A stretch of 22,499 nt of DNA, from the IMG/VR virus record IMGVR_UViG_3300036985_000313, positions 1 through 22,499 of that record; one strand, 5' to 3'. The translations under genes and the position numbers were made by a program. A model generated the notes under the pieces. The model did not search any database. It worked only from the letters and a program-made list of their open reading frames with translations, and was not told the origin of the DNA. Positions 1 through 7,252 of the stretch are shown piece after piece; position 1 is the first letter of the stretch; each line of letters begins with the position of its first letter. This DNA is from a virus.

Positions 1-41
1 GTCCTATTGAGATCCAGATGAGTTGGGCGGAACCTAAGTGA
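1..41 (+). CDS. 3' end of an upstream phage gene (partial)
   Basis: Reading from base 3, the frame gives PIEIQMSWAEPK and then TGA at 39-41. The other two forward frames stop at 8-10 and 19-21, so only this frame is open to the window edge. Its TGA overlaps the ATG of the next gene at 41 (TGATG), the same coupling used at many junctions further on. Only 12 residues are visible, so function cannot be stated. In this position, just before the terminase block, a small terminase subunit or another packaging gene would be usual, but that is only a guess from gene order. Confidence 0.4.
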   Translation, partial: PIEIQMSWAEPK

Positions 42-361
42 TGGCTTACAGTCGCAATGAGATGCTGCAAAACCAGTTTGCACAACTACAAGCCAAACCT
101 AAGACCAATCAGAACATGGGCCAGCAGCTCATGCCCAATAAAACCACGGCGGATATGGATGGCGTGTCGCCCTATGCGTTGGATAATCCGGACCCGCAGA
201 TGCCGCAAATGATGCCAACGATGCCGCAGCGTGACCCGGCTCCTGTGCCGGCTCCGCCGGTGGGCATGAATCCGCGTCCTATGGGTCAGCCATACCAACC
301 TAACCAAATGAAACAGATGTACCCTGGCATGTTTGGAATGGGTCAGCGTCGAGGCTACTAG
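41..361 (+). CDS. Met/Pro/Gln-rich small phage protein of unknown function
   Basis: 106 residues from the ATG at 41; a GTG at 38 would add one residue, but the ATG overlaps the upstream TGA and is preferred. The first 30 residues look helical and polar. The rest is low-complexity and rich in Met, Pro and Gln, with repeated PQM/PM groups, and it ends in a Gly/Arg-rich tail (GMGQRRGY). No enzyme motif or membrane segment is seen. The gene abuts the terminase (stop 359-361, next start 362), so the two are probably co-translated. A disordered accessory protein of packaging or virion assembly is plausible. I do not recognise the family. Confidence 0.7.
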   Translation: MAYSRNEMLQNQFAQLQAKPKTNQNMGQQLMPNKTTADMDGVSPYALDNPDPQMPQMMPTMPQRDPAPVPAPPVGMNPRPMGQPYQPNQMKQMYPGMFGMGQRRGY

Positions 362-1699
362 GTGGCAGTTCGTGAAGTAACGCTAAACTATGCGCCTCGT
401 AGGGCGTTTATGCCGTTTCATAACCGTAAGCAGCGGTGGGCGTGTTTGGTGGCTCATAGGCGTGCTGGAAAGACGGTTGCGGCTGTTAACGAGGTTATCA
501 AGGCTGCGGCGTTGTCTAAGGGGCCAAACCCGCTTTATGGGTATATTGCGCCGTTTCGTAGTCAGGCTAAGAGCGTAGCTTGGGACTATATGAAGGACTT
601 TGCGCGTCCGATTATGAAGTCTGCCAATGAGGCGGAACTTACCATTGAGCTTTTGAACGGTGCCAAGATCCGTCTGTTTGGGGCGGATAACGCTGATGCC
701 ATGCGTGGTCTTGGCTTTGATGGCATTTATATGGATGAGTATGGGGATTTCAGGCCGAGTGTCTGGGGTAACGTTATTCGCCCTACGTTGTCGGATAAGC
801 AGGGGTGGGCGGTATTTGGGGGTACGCCGAAAGGTAAGAACCAGTTCTGGGATGTGTACCAAACGGCTCGGTTGGACCCGAACGAGTGGTTTAGTTTGAC
901 GCTGAAGGCCAGTGATAGTGGCTTGTTGGCGGATGAAGAGCTGGAGGCTGTTAAGCGCCAGATCTCTGAAGACCAGTACATGCAGGAGTACGAGTGCAGC
1001 TTTGAGGCGGCGATTCTGGGGGCGTACTACGGCGTTGAGATGCGTCAGGCGACCGAACAGAACCGCGTTAGCAGGGTGGAATACGACCCTAGTTTGCCGA
1101 CCTATACGGCGTGGGACTTGGGCTACCGCGATGATACGGCGATCTGGTGGTATCAGGTGCTACGCAACGAAGTGCATGTGATCGACTTCTACGCGGTGTC
1201 TGGGGCGGACATTGATAAGCTGTGCAAGAAGATCAAGAGCAAGCCGTATCACTATGAGCGGCATTTCCTGCCGCACGACGCCAAGGCTAAGACGCTGGCA
1301 GCGCAAGGTAAGAGCATCATTGAGCAGTTAGGCGCTCAGTTGGGCATTGAGAACATGGCTATTGTGCCGGATCTTGGTGTGCAAGATGGCATCCAGGCGG
1401 TGCGGACAACGCTTACGAAATGTTGGTTTGACGAGGAACGGTGCCGCGATGGCATTGAGGCTTTGCGCCAGTATGAGCGGGAATACGACGAAGATAAGAA
1501 GTCGTTCAGATCGACGCCAAAACATAATTGGTGCAGTCACCCGGCAGATGCGTTTAGAATGCTGGCAGTTGCATGGCAAAACGCGCCAGTTTCGAACCCA
1601 GCTAACGCATATCGCCCACTTATCGTTGGCCCTGGGAACGAAGCCACTCTAGAGGATATGTGGGCTAGTAATAAGAGAGCGCGGAGAACAAGGCTATGA
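362..1699 (+). CDS. terL: Terminase large subunit (DNA packaging ATPase/nuclease)
   Basis: 445 residues, starting at a GTG directly after the upstream stop. This is the motor that pumps DNA into the prohead and cuts the concatemer. The N-terminal ATPase has a Walker A-like AHRRAGKT at residues 31-38, a Walker B IYMDEY at 122-127 (catalytic Glu after Asp) and a coupling-type segment VFGGTPKGKN at 151-160. The C-terminal RNase H-like nuclease begins with WDLGYRDDTAIWW at 251-263 (first acid D252). Later candidates for metal binding are PHDA near 304 and HPADAF near 393-398. The length is normal for compact terminases of the Terminase_6 type. It overlaps the next gene by ATGA, and the portal lies four genes on, a classic packaging order. 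Confidence 0.95.
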   Translation: MAVREVTLNYAPRRAFMPFHNRKQRWACLVAHRRAGKTVAAVNEVIKAAALSKGPNPLYGYIAPFRSQAKSVAWDYMKDFARPIMKSANEAELTIELLNGAKIRLFGADNADAMRGLGFDGIYMDEYGDFRPSVWGNVIRPTLSDKQGWAVFGGTPKGKNQFWDVYQTARLDPNEWFSLTLKASDSGLLADEELEAVKRQISEDQYMQEYECSFEAAILGAYYGVEMRQATEQNRVSRVEYDPSLPTYTAWDLGYRDDTAIWWYQVLRNEVHVIDFYAVSGADIDKLCKKIKSKPYHYERHFLPHDAKAKTLAAQGKSIIEQLGAQLGIENMAIVPDLGVQDGIQAVRTTLTKCWFDEERCRDGIEALRQYEREYDEDKKSFRSTPKHNWCSHPADAFRMLAVAWQNAPVSNPANAYRPLIVGPGNEATLEDMWASNKRARRTRL

Positions 1700-2019
1700 G
1701 CGGCGTAAATAACCCATATCGCTATTTTTATGAGCATGTTGCAGCCAGTCAAACTGCGCAGGTGCTTGGCACTACGGGCGCGGTTGGCGATTACCTGCAC
1801 CGTATTGTTTGTACCGTTACGACTGGCGCAACGGGCAACGTTGTAATTGTAGACGGCAGTGGAGCGGGCATTCTGACGCACACGGTTGTCCCTGCCAGTG
1901 CGTCCTTGGTTCCAGGTGTTTATAACGTCGAGCTGAACGCGGTTTCGGCTAACGGTGCGTGGAAGATTACGACCGGGGCCGGCGTTGAAGTCATGGCTCT
2001 CGGCATCTTTACGGCTTAA
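1696..2019 (+). CDS. Small beta-rich phage structural-type protein, unknown function
   Basis: 107 residues; the ATG overlaps the terminase stop (ATGA), so translation is probably coupled. The sequence alternates small and beta-branched residues (Thr, Val, Gly, Ala) with little charge, as in beta-sandwich virion proteins. It opens with NNPYRYFYEHVAASQTAQVLG and closes with a segment around WKITTGAGVEV. I recall similar short proteins in many phage and prophage genomes of alphaproteobacteria without known function; this is memory, not a search. A head decoration or fibre-associated role is possible. Its place between terminase and portal is unusual for a structural protein. Confidence 0.75.
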   Translation: MSGVNNPYRYFYEHVAASQTAQVLGTTGAVGDYLHRIVCTVTTGATGNVVIVDGSGAGILTHTVVPASASLVPGVYNVELNAVSANGAWKITTGAGVEVMALGIFTA

Positions 2020-2023
2020 TGCA

Positions 2024-2173
2024 ATGAGAAAGCCCGGTCTGTATGCCAACATTCTAGCGAAGCAAGAGCGGATCAAAGCTGGCTCTGGCGAGCGTATGCG
2101 TAAGCCAGGTGATCCCGGTGCGCCGACTGCTGGTGCGTTTAAGGAATCCGCGAAGACTGCAAAGAAGGACTAA
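2024..2173 (+). CDS. Very small basic conserved phage protein
   Basis: 49 residues from the ATG at 2024, four bases after the previous stop. The frame is open back to 1955, but that stretch is already coding in the upstream gene, so the later ATG is chosen. The protein is rich in Lys, Arg, Gly and Pro (KPGLYANILAKQERIKAG and a later MRKPGDPGAPTAGAFK). It has no hydrophobic core of note and may be disordered or nucleic-acid binding. Similar KPGLYANI-type miniproteins occur between terminase and portal in other environmental phages as I remember them. The next gene starts one base after its stop, so these two small proteins form a tight pair. Confidence 0.7.
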   Translation: MRKPGLYANILAKQERIKAGSGERMRKPGDPGAPTAGAFKESAKTAKKD

Positions 2174-2174
2174 G

Positions 2175-2462
2175 ATGCCCGCTGCCTGGACACGCAAGGA
2201 AGGTAAGAATCCCGCTGGTGGCCTAAACGCCAAGGGACGCGCTTCCTATAAAGCTGAAACAGGCGGAACTCTAAAGCCTCCGGTTAAGGCGGGCGACAAT
2301 CCCAGGCGTGCGTCTTTTCTAGCGCGTATGGGCGGTATGCCCGGTCCAATGGAGAAGAACGGCAAGCCTACGCGGTTGGCGTTAGCTTTGAGGGCGTGGG
2401 GCGCGTCTAGCAAAGAAGATGCAAAATCTAAGGCTGCGGCGATTTCCAGCCGCAATAAGTAG
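2175..2462 (+). CDS. Small basic conserved phage protein (possibly DUF6321 type)
   Basis: 95 residues from the ATG at 2175; an earlier GTG at 2109 would lie inside the previous gene and is rejected. The protein is strongly basic and Gly-rich, with WTRKEGKNPAGGLNAKGRAS near the N-terminus, NPRRASFLARMGGMPGP in the middle and an Ala/Lys-rich helix (SSKEDAKSKAAAISSR) at the end. This pattern recurs in many phages and some bacteria and may be the family catalogued as DUF6321; that name is from memory. No catalytic motif is visible. Charge and place suggest nucleic-acid contact during packaging or head assembly, which is inference. Confidence 0.75.
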   Translation: MPAAWTRKEGKNPAGGLNAKGRASYKAETGGTLKPPVKAGDNPRRASFLARMGGMPGPMEKNGKPTRLALALRAWGASSKEDAKSKAAAISSRNK

Positions 2463-2479
2463 TTAAGAACGGACATCTA

Positions 2480-4753
2480 ATGGCTTACGACACGCAAAAG
2501 GTGCCGACCGTTCAGAAATGGCTAAATGTCATTTCTAGCTACAATGGCGAGTTCAAAAAGTGGGAAGCGCGGACGGTCAAAATTATCCGCCGCTACCGCG
2601 ATGACCTGCGTAACAGCGGCACGACGGGCTATGAAGCGGCTCGGTTTAACATCCTGTGGTCAAACGTGCAGACCTTGGTGCCGGCAGTGTTTTCGCGGAT
2701 GCCCAAGGCTGATGTAAGCCGCAGGTTTAGCGATAACGACCCTGTTGGCCGGGTGGCGTCCCTGCTCATTGAGCGGGCTTTGGACTACGAAATTGAGCAT
2801 TACCCCGATTTTCGGGCTGCTATGAAGAACTCGGTTGAAGATCGGTTTCTTGGCGGGCGCGGTGTGGCCTGGGTGCGGTACGACCCGCACATTAAGAAAC
2901 AAGACATGCCAGAAAACGGATGGCAGATCACTGAGGACGTTGAGGAAGAAGATTACGGCGACATCCAGAACCAGACCGCTGGTATGGAAGAGGAGCCTGA
3001 AGAAATTGAGTACGAATGCGCCCCCACTGACTACGTTCATTGGAAGGATTTTGGGCATACGCCGGCACGCACCTGGGAAGAGGTAACGGCTGTCTGGCGC
3101 TGGGTCTATATGTCCCGCGAGGCGCTTATTGAGCGGTTTGGCGAAGAAGTTGGCCGCAAGATCCCAACCAATGAAAGCCCCGAGGGCCTGACCAAGTACG
3201 GTCAAACGGGCAAATCTAACGACAAAGCCAAGATTTGCGAGCTGTGGGACAAGGAAACCGGCAAAGTCTATTGGATCAACGAATCCACGCCTGAATTGTT
3301 GGATGAGAAAGACGATCCGCTGGATCTGGACGGGTTCTTCCCCTGCGCCAAGCCACTTTACGCCACAACGACCACCGACAACCTAATTCCGATCCCTGAT
3401 TTCATTCTGTATCAGGACCAAGCCAACGAACTAGACATCCTGACCGACCGTATCGACGGTTTGATCAAGGCGCTTCGCGTTCGCGGTATTTATGACGCCA
3501 GCCAGCCCGCTTTGCAGCGTTTGCTGACCGAAGGCGACAATAACACGCTGATTCCGACCGATAAATGGATGGCATTCAGCGAAAAGGGCGGTCTGAAAGG
3601 CTCAATTGACCTGCTGCCTCTTGATACCATCGCTAGTACGTTGATCCAGTGCTACCAGGCGCAATCTAACGTTAAGGGCCAAATCTACGAAATTACGGGC
3701 ATTTCGGACATTATTCGGGGCCAATCGGCTGCGTCTGAGACGGCTACAGCCCAGCAGATCAAGGGCCAATACGCGGGCCTACGGCTTGGTGCGATGCAAG
3801 AAGGCGTAGCAATGTTTGCTACGGAACTGCTGCGTCTGAAGGCTCAGATCATCTGCGGCAAGTTCCAGCCGGAAACAATCCTGGCTTACGCCGCCGCGCA
3901 ACAAATGAGTCCAGAGGATCAGCAATTGATCCCGCAGGCTATGGAACTGCTCAAGAGCGAGCCGCTGCGTGCGTTCCGCATTGAGGTTGCGTCTGACAGC
4001 CTGGTGAAGCTGGATGAGCAGCAAAACAAGCAAGAGCGCATGGAGTTCATTGGTGCGTTCTCCAACTTCTTGCGTGAGGCTGTAACGGCTGGTCAACAGG
4101 TTCCTGAGCTGACGCCGCTGATTATGCAGGTGCTGAAGTTTGGCGTGGCTGGCTTCAAGGCTGGTCGCCAGATTGAAGGTACTATTGATGTTGCGATGCA
4201 ACAGCTTGTTCAGAACCAAACGCAAGCCAAAGCTAACCCGCAACCCGATCCAGAAGCCGCCAAGATGCAAATGGAGCAGCAGGCAGCTCAAATGGAACTT
4301 CAAGCCAAGATGCAGATGGAGCAGGCCAAGGGCCAAGCTGATATGCAGATTGAGCAGATGAAGGCTCAAATGACGGCGCAACTAGAGCAGTCGCGCCAGC
4401 AGCATGAAGCCCAGCTCAAGATGCAGGAACTGGCTACCAAGGAGCAATTTGATCGCTGGAAGGCGGATCTGGACGCGGCGACCAAGATTATGGTGGCGCG
4501 TATCTCGTCTAACCCTGGCGCAGATATTCCGCTTTTGGAAGTACAACAGGCTGCGGCTGATACGTTGACCAACGAGCTTGGCGATAACGTTCGTAACGCT
4601 ATGGGCCAGATGGCTGAAGCGCATAACAACATGGCGAACATGCACGGTGAATCTATGCAGAAGCTGCAAGAGACGATTCAAGCCCTATCAGCGCCCAAGC
4701 GTATTATTCGTGGGCCGGATGGCCGTGCAGCCGGCGTAGAAATTCAGACGTAA
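2480..4753 (+). CDS. Portal protein (P22-like, long C-terminal helical region)
   Basis: 757 residues from the ATG at 2480. Portal proteins form the dodecameric ring at one head vertex through which DNA enters and leaves. Support is the position after the terminase block, a length close to that of P22-type portals (about 725 residues), a mixed alpha/beta core with an acidic stretch around residues 150-175, and family-like passages such as EITGISDIIRGQSAASETATAQQIKGQ near residue 410. Residues about 595-657 form a Met/Gln-rich coiled coil (repeats of MQMEQ, QAKMQMEQ, EQMKAQM), comparable in place to the C-terminal barrel helices of P22 portals. The next gene begins three bases after the stop. 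Assignment as portal is firm; the exact family is inferred. Confidence 0.88.
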   Translation: MAYDTQKVPTVQKWLNVISSYNGEFKKWEARTVKIIRRYRDDLRNSGTTGYEAARFNILWSNVQTLVPAVFSRMPKADVSRRFSDNDPVGRVASLLIERALDYEIEHYPDFRAAMKNSVEDRFLGGRGVAWVRYDPHIKKQDMPENGWQITEDVEEEDYGDIQNQTAGMEEEPEEIEYECAPTDYVHWKDFGHTPARTWEEVTAVWRWVYMSREALIERFGEEVGRKIPTNESPEGLTKYGQTGKSNDKAKICELWDKETGKVYWINESTPELLDEKDDPLDLDGFFPCAKPLYATTTTDNLIPIPDFILYQDQANELDILTDRIDGLIKALRVRGIYDASQPALQRLLTEGDNNTLIPTDKWMAFSEKGGLKGSIDLLPLDTIASTLIQCYQAQSNVKGQIYEITGISDIIRGQSAASETATAQQIKGQYAGLRLGAMQEGVAMFATELLRLKAQIICGKFQPETILAYAAAQQMSPEDQQLIPQAMELLKSEPLRAFRIEVASDSLVKLDEQQNKQERMEFIGAFSNFLREAVTAGQQVPELTPLIMQVLKFGVAGFKAGRQIEGTIDVAMQQLVQNQTQAKANPQPDPEAAKMQMEQQAAQMELQAKMQMEQAKGQADMQIEQMKAQMTAQLEQSRQQHEAQLKMQELATKEQFDRWKADLDAATKIMVARISSNPGADIPLLEVQQAAADTLTNELGDNVRNAMGQMAEAHNNMANMHGESMQKLQETIQALSAPKRIIRGPDGRAAGVEIQT

Positions 4754-4756
4754 GCA

Positions 4757-5110
4757 ATGGCACTCGGCGGCTGGGATACTGGCATTTGGGATATTGCCGT
4801 TTGGGACGGTCCCCTATTTACGGTCAGTGATGACACCCATGACGGCAAATATCTAAAAAAACAGTTTGACGAAGAAAAGCGCCGTTATGACCAGCGCCGT
4901 AAAGACATCATCGCGGCCTATGAGCGGGTTGTTGAGGGTAAGCCTGATGTTGCCGAAGAGATTGTTAGGCCGTTTGTAAAAGCGGCAACGGAAAAGGTAT
5001 CCAGTCCGCAAATTGATTTTGATAAGCTGCTCGCCAACGTTGATGAAGTTGAGCGCCTGTGGGCAACTTTCCTAGAAATGGATGACGAAGATATTTTGGT
5101 GATGATGTGA
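4757..5110 (+). CDS. Hypothetical protein with triple Trp-Asp motif
   Basis: 117 residues from the ATG at 4757. The N-terminus carries a repeated pattern, GGWDTGIWDIAVWDG at residues 4-18, with Trp-Asp every five residues. A charged helical region follows (KKQFDEEKRRYDQRRKDIIAAYERV, about 31-58), and the protein ends with an acidic tail. A similar Trp-Asp string occurs near the end of the hub protein at 11912-13477. The position between portal and scaffold suggests a head or connector accessory role, but I do not recognise a family. Its TGA is overlapped by the GTG of the next gene (GTGA). Confidence 0.7.
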   Translation: MALGGWDTGIWDIAVWDGPLFTVSDDTHDGKYLKKQFDEEKRRYDQRRKDIIAAYERVVEGKPDVAEEIVRPFVKAATEKVSSPQIDFDKLLANVDEVERLWATFLEMDDEDILVMM

Positions 5111-5466
5111 GCAAATACAAAGCCATATTTGATAAACAGGGCCTTCTGGCAGAGTTTGAAAACGGGGAAATGGTCTATCTGCGAGAAGACTACAGCCCGC
5201 CCGAAAAGTCAGATTTGGCCTCCCCAATGATTATGCGGGACATTGAGCCTTATCAGAACATGATCAACGGCGGCATCATCACAAGCCGCAGCGAGCATCG
5301 TGAATTGCTCAAAAGGCATAACTGTGTTGAAGTCGGCAATGAAAAGATGCAAACGAAGGTAACCGCTCTACCAAGCAAGCGCCGCGAAATCATATCAAGG
5401 CAGCTTGGCGACATGAGTGACAAGCAAGCTAACAAGGTTCTGAAGCAGCTAAAAAATGGCATTTAA
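5107..5466 (+). CDS. Conserved small phage protein between portal and scaffold, unknown function
   Basis: 119 residues starting at a GTG that overlaps the upstream stop (GTGA). The central part reads SPMIMRDIEPYQNMINGG then IITSRSEHRELLKRHN and CVEVGNE, a layout (short beta strands, 'SKSEHR'-like helix, VEVGNE) that I recall from many phage head-module proteins with no assigned role. The C-terminus is a basic helix with LPSKRREIISRQLGDMSDKQ. Only one Cys is present, so a zinc ribbon is not supported. Co-translation with its neighbours points to a role in head assembly. Confidence 0.75.
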   Translation: MSKYKAIFDKQGLLAEFENGEMVYLREDYSPPEKSDLASPMIMRDIEPYQNMINGGIITSRSEHRELLKRHNCVEVGNEKMQTKVTALPSKRREIISRQLGDMSDKQANKVLKQLKNGI

Positions 5467-5469
5467 GGA
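5465..5469 (+). promoter_or_regulatory. Shine-Dalgarno AAGGA that decides the scaffold start
   Basis: AAGGA directly abuts the first ATG at 5470, leaving no spacer, but lies six bases before the second in-frame ATG at 5476. Normal SD spacing therefore favours 5476 as the real start of the scaffold-like gene. Confidence 0.6.
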
Positions 5470-5475
5470 ATGACT

Positions 5476-6414
5476 ATGGACACCCAAGAGTCAGCCGAAT
5501 TCTCTGAGGAAAAGGTTGATCGACGCGACCTGCTTTCTGAGCAGTTTGACGAAATCGGAAGTCAACCTTCCGAACCAGTAATCCAAGCCGAAGCTGCCGA
5601 AGAACAAGAAGAAGAACCTATTTGGTCAAAGCCGCCTTCTAGCTGGAAGCGCGACTACCACGAACCCTGGCAGAGCGTAGATCCCAAGGTCCGCGAATAC
5701 GTTTGGCAGCGCGAAGAAGAAATGCGCTCCGGCATTGAGCCTATGAAGGCCAAGGCTCAGTTTGCTGACCAAATGAATAAGGCAATGGAGCCTTATCTAC
5801 CCACCATTCAGGGGCTTGGTATTGACGCCCCTACCGCTATCCAGGCGCTTATGCAGGCGGATTATACGCTGCGTAACAGCCCGCCTAACGAAAAACGAGC
5901 CTATCTGGCACAGCTTGCAAGCCAGTATGGTATCAATCTCGGTGATGTCGAATATGACCCACAAGTCAATCCGATTGACCCGGCGATCTACGAACTCAGA
6001 AACGAACTCAATAACGTTCGTGGAGAAGTCGTAGGGTGGAAAAGGCAGCAGGAAGAAGTCCAGAATCAGACTCTGCTGTCTGAAATTGAACAATTCGCCA
6101 CCCAAGCGGATTATTTTGAAGATGCACGCCCCACCATGATTCAGCTTCTAAACGCTGGTATGGCTACGGATCTTCAAGACGCATACGAGAAAGCAATTCG
6201 CTTTGATCCGAACCTTTCTGAGCAAGTGCAGCAAAGCCGACAAGCTGAAGCTGACGCAGCTAGAAGGAAAGCCAATAATACAGCGGCTAAATCGGCCAAA
6301 GCGGCGGCGGTTAGCGTAAGAAGCTCCACACCCGGATTTCAACCGACTACCAAAGCGCAAGACAGGCGTTCCATGCTGCTCGAACAATTCGACAGTGTGA
6401 GTGAACGCTTTTGA
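5476..6414 (+). CDS. Scaffold-like head assembly protein
   Basis: 312 residues from the ATG at 5476, chosen by SD spacing over the ATG at 5470. Scaffolding proteins guide capsid shell assembly and are then lost. Support is its place directly before the major capsid gene, high charge, predicted helices and Glu/Gln-rich segments (for example EEQEEEPIWSKPPSSWKRD, about residues 37-55), with Ala/Lys-rich helices near 255-285. A short motif occurs twice: DRRDLLSEQFDEI at 15-27 and DRRSMLLEQFDSV at 296-308. No protease motif is seen, so a fused prohead protease is not supported. Scaffold is the best call by order and composition, but sequence alone does not prove it. Confidence 0.7.
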   Translation: MDTQESAEFSEEKVDRRDLLSEQFDEIGSQPSEPVIQAEAAEEQEEEPIWSKPPSSWKRDYHEPWQSVDPKVREYVWQREEEMRSGIEPMKAKAQFADQMNKAMEPYLPTIQGLGIDAPTAIQALMQADYTLRNSPPNEKRAYLAQLASQYGINLGDVEYDPQVNPIDPAIYELRNELNNVRGEVVGWKRQQEEVQNQTLLSEIEQFATQADYFEDARPTMIQLLNAGMATDLQDAYEKAIRFDPNLSEQVQQSRQAEADAARRKANNTAAKSAKAAAVSVRSSTPGFQPTTKAQDRRSMLLEQFDSVSERF

Positions 6415-6426
6415 TGACCCCTTGAT

Positions 6427-6432
6427 AAGGAG
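6427..6432 (+). promoter_or_regulatory. Strong ribosome binding site of the major capsid gene
   Basis: AAGGAG lies six bases before the ATG at 6439. This is one of the best SD matches in the window, as expected for the most abundant virion protein, and it supports the short exon 1 as the true start of the capsid gene. Confidence 0.65.
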
Positions 6433-6438
6433 CTAACT

Positions 6439-6519
6439 ATGGCTTTTGCCAACAGCTCGATCAGCGACATCATTGCGACTAATATCCAAAGCCGCACTGG
6501 TGAGCTGGCCGACAACGTT
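6439..6519 (+). CDS. Major capsid protein, exon 1 (codons 1-27)
   Basis: The frame starts at ATG 6439 after a strong SD and encodes 27 residues beginning MAFANSSISDIIATNIQ and ending GELADNV. It then meets TAA at 6520-6522. Joined to the frame that resumes at 7253 it reads ...LADNV-TNNNALLRRL..., which matches the N-terminal region of related phage capsid proteins as I remember them. The exon end CAACGTT (6513-6519) pairs with intron bases GACGTTG (6530-6536), with the last T opposite G. This is the standard 5' splice signal of a group I intron. Splicing would give a 333-residue capsid protein. Confidence 0.85.
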
Positions 6520-7252
6520 TAACATAAGGGACGTTGCTAAATCGGGTGAACTCGGTGAACGCTGAAAGGCCAATACCGAGCCAAGCCAAGAACGGACGGG
6601 GAATCCCTGAGGGTCTTGGAAGGTGTAACGACTAGGCAGTGACGAAAGAATAATCTGCCCACGAGCGCCCGACACACGTTTTGAACCGCTAAAGAGGGGA
6701 ATCCCGAATGGCAACAATCTACGGACTTACTTGTACAGCTACCGGCAAGGTTTACGTCGGCTGCACATCAAAGGTAGCGAAACGGATGCGAGAGCATCTT
6801 TCTCTCCTAAGACGCGGCCTACATGCCGAGCCAGACCTACAGAAGGATTTCACGGCCTACGGTGAAGCCTCCTTCCGCATCTTTCCTCTGAAAGAAATTC
6901 CAGAGGCAAGCCTGCTACAAAAGCGGGAAGCGGAGTTGGGATGGATGGACGCCTACGCCAACCTGGGTCTGCTGTACAATCGTAACCGGACTTCGTTTGC
7001 GCCAACCAAAGACGCCATCGCAAAGGGTCAACCCCGCGCAACGGCTACCGAGGGACGCAAACGGTCAACGGAAGCGAACCAGAAACGTAGATTGGCTCAA
7101 CTTGGAAAGCCTAAGGGCCACGGCGCTAAGATCAGCGCTACCAAACGAGCAAAACGTGTGATGAGATAGTCTGCTCTGCATCAAACAAAAAGATGCAGGA
7201 GCCTCGGATAAAGAGCCGGGGACGACGGGTCGAAAGGCCCCGAAACAAAAGG
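6520..7252 (+). ncRNA. Group I self-splicing intron in the major capsid gene
   Basis: 733 nt between two in-frame halves of the capsid gene. Pairings that can be read: P1, 6513-6519 with 6530-6536, including the T-G wobble at the splice site; P3, TCGGGTG 6542-6548 with CGCCCGA 6666-6672 (one wobble); P4-like, CTCGGT 6551-6556 with ACCGAG 6575-6580; P6-like, CCAAG 6586-6590 with CTTGG 6615-6619; P7, GACTA 6630-6634 with TAGTC 7167-7171; an extra hairpin GGCAG 6635-6639 with CTGCC 6655-6659 between P7 and P3, typical of subgroup IA; P8, CACACGTTTT 6673-6682 with AAAACGTGTG 7151-7160; and P9-region hairpins, CTGCATC/GATGCAG near 7176-7198 and GGGTC-GAAA-GGCCC near 7227-7240. The intron ends in G at 7252. 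The homing endonuclease sits in the P8 loop. One alternative (6519-7251) gives the same protein, but P1 favours 6520. Confidence 0.9.
6708..7169 (+). CDS. GIY-YIG homing endonuclease (intron-encoded)
   Basis: 153 residues from the ATG at 6708, with an AGAGGGGA SD at 6693-6700. Such enzymes cut intronless copies of the host gene so that the intron is copied in. The N-terminal GIY-YIG domain shows TIYGLTCTATGKVYVG at residues 3-18 (the first Gly of GIY is Thr), R26 and H30 in KRMREH, an acidic residue in QKREAELGW (about 71-79) and N91 in LYNRN. By comparison with I-TevI these cover the catalytic set. Residues about 116-150 (GRKRSTEANQKRRLAQLGKP and a second basic repeat) look like NUMOD3-type DNA-binding motifs. 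The coding end is also intron core: P8 3' strand at 7151-7160, and the TAG stop lies in P7. Confidence 0.9.
   Translation: MATIYGLTCTATGKVYVGCTSKVAKRMREHLSLLRRGLHAEPDLQKDFTAYGEASFRIFPLKEIPEASLLQKREAELGWMDAYANLGLLYNRNRTSFAPTKDAIAKGQPRATATEGRKRSTEANQKRRLAQLGKPKGHGAKISATKRAKRVMR

Noticed and set aside
3779-4681. Long reverse-strand open frames opposite the portal C-terminus
   Set aside because: They are rich in His/Leu/Arg as expected from the antisense of Gln/Met/Lys codons, and lie wholly within a clear portal gene.
6696-6705. Hairpin GGG-GAAT-CCC hiding the endonuclease SD
   Set aside because: A three-base-pair stem is too weak to claim control of translation.
6439-7252. Frameshift or assembly error as the cause of the split capsid gene
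   Set aside because: The insert has full group I pairings and an intact endonuclease, so an intron explains the gap better than an error.
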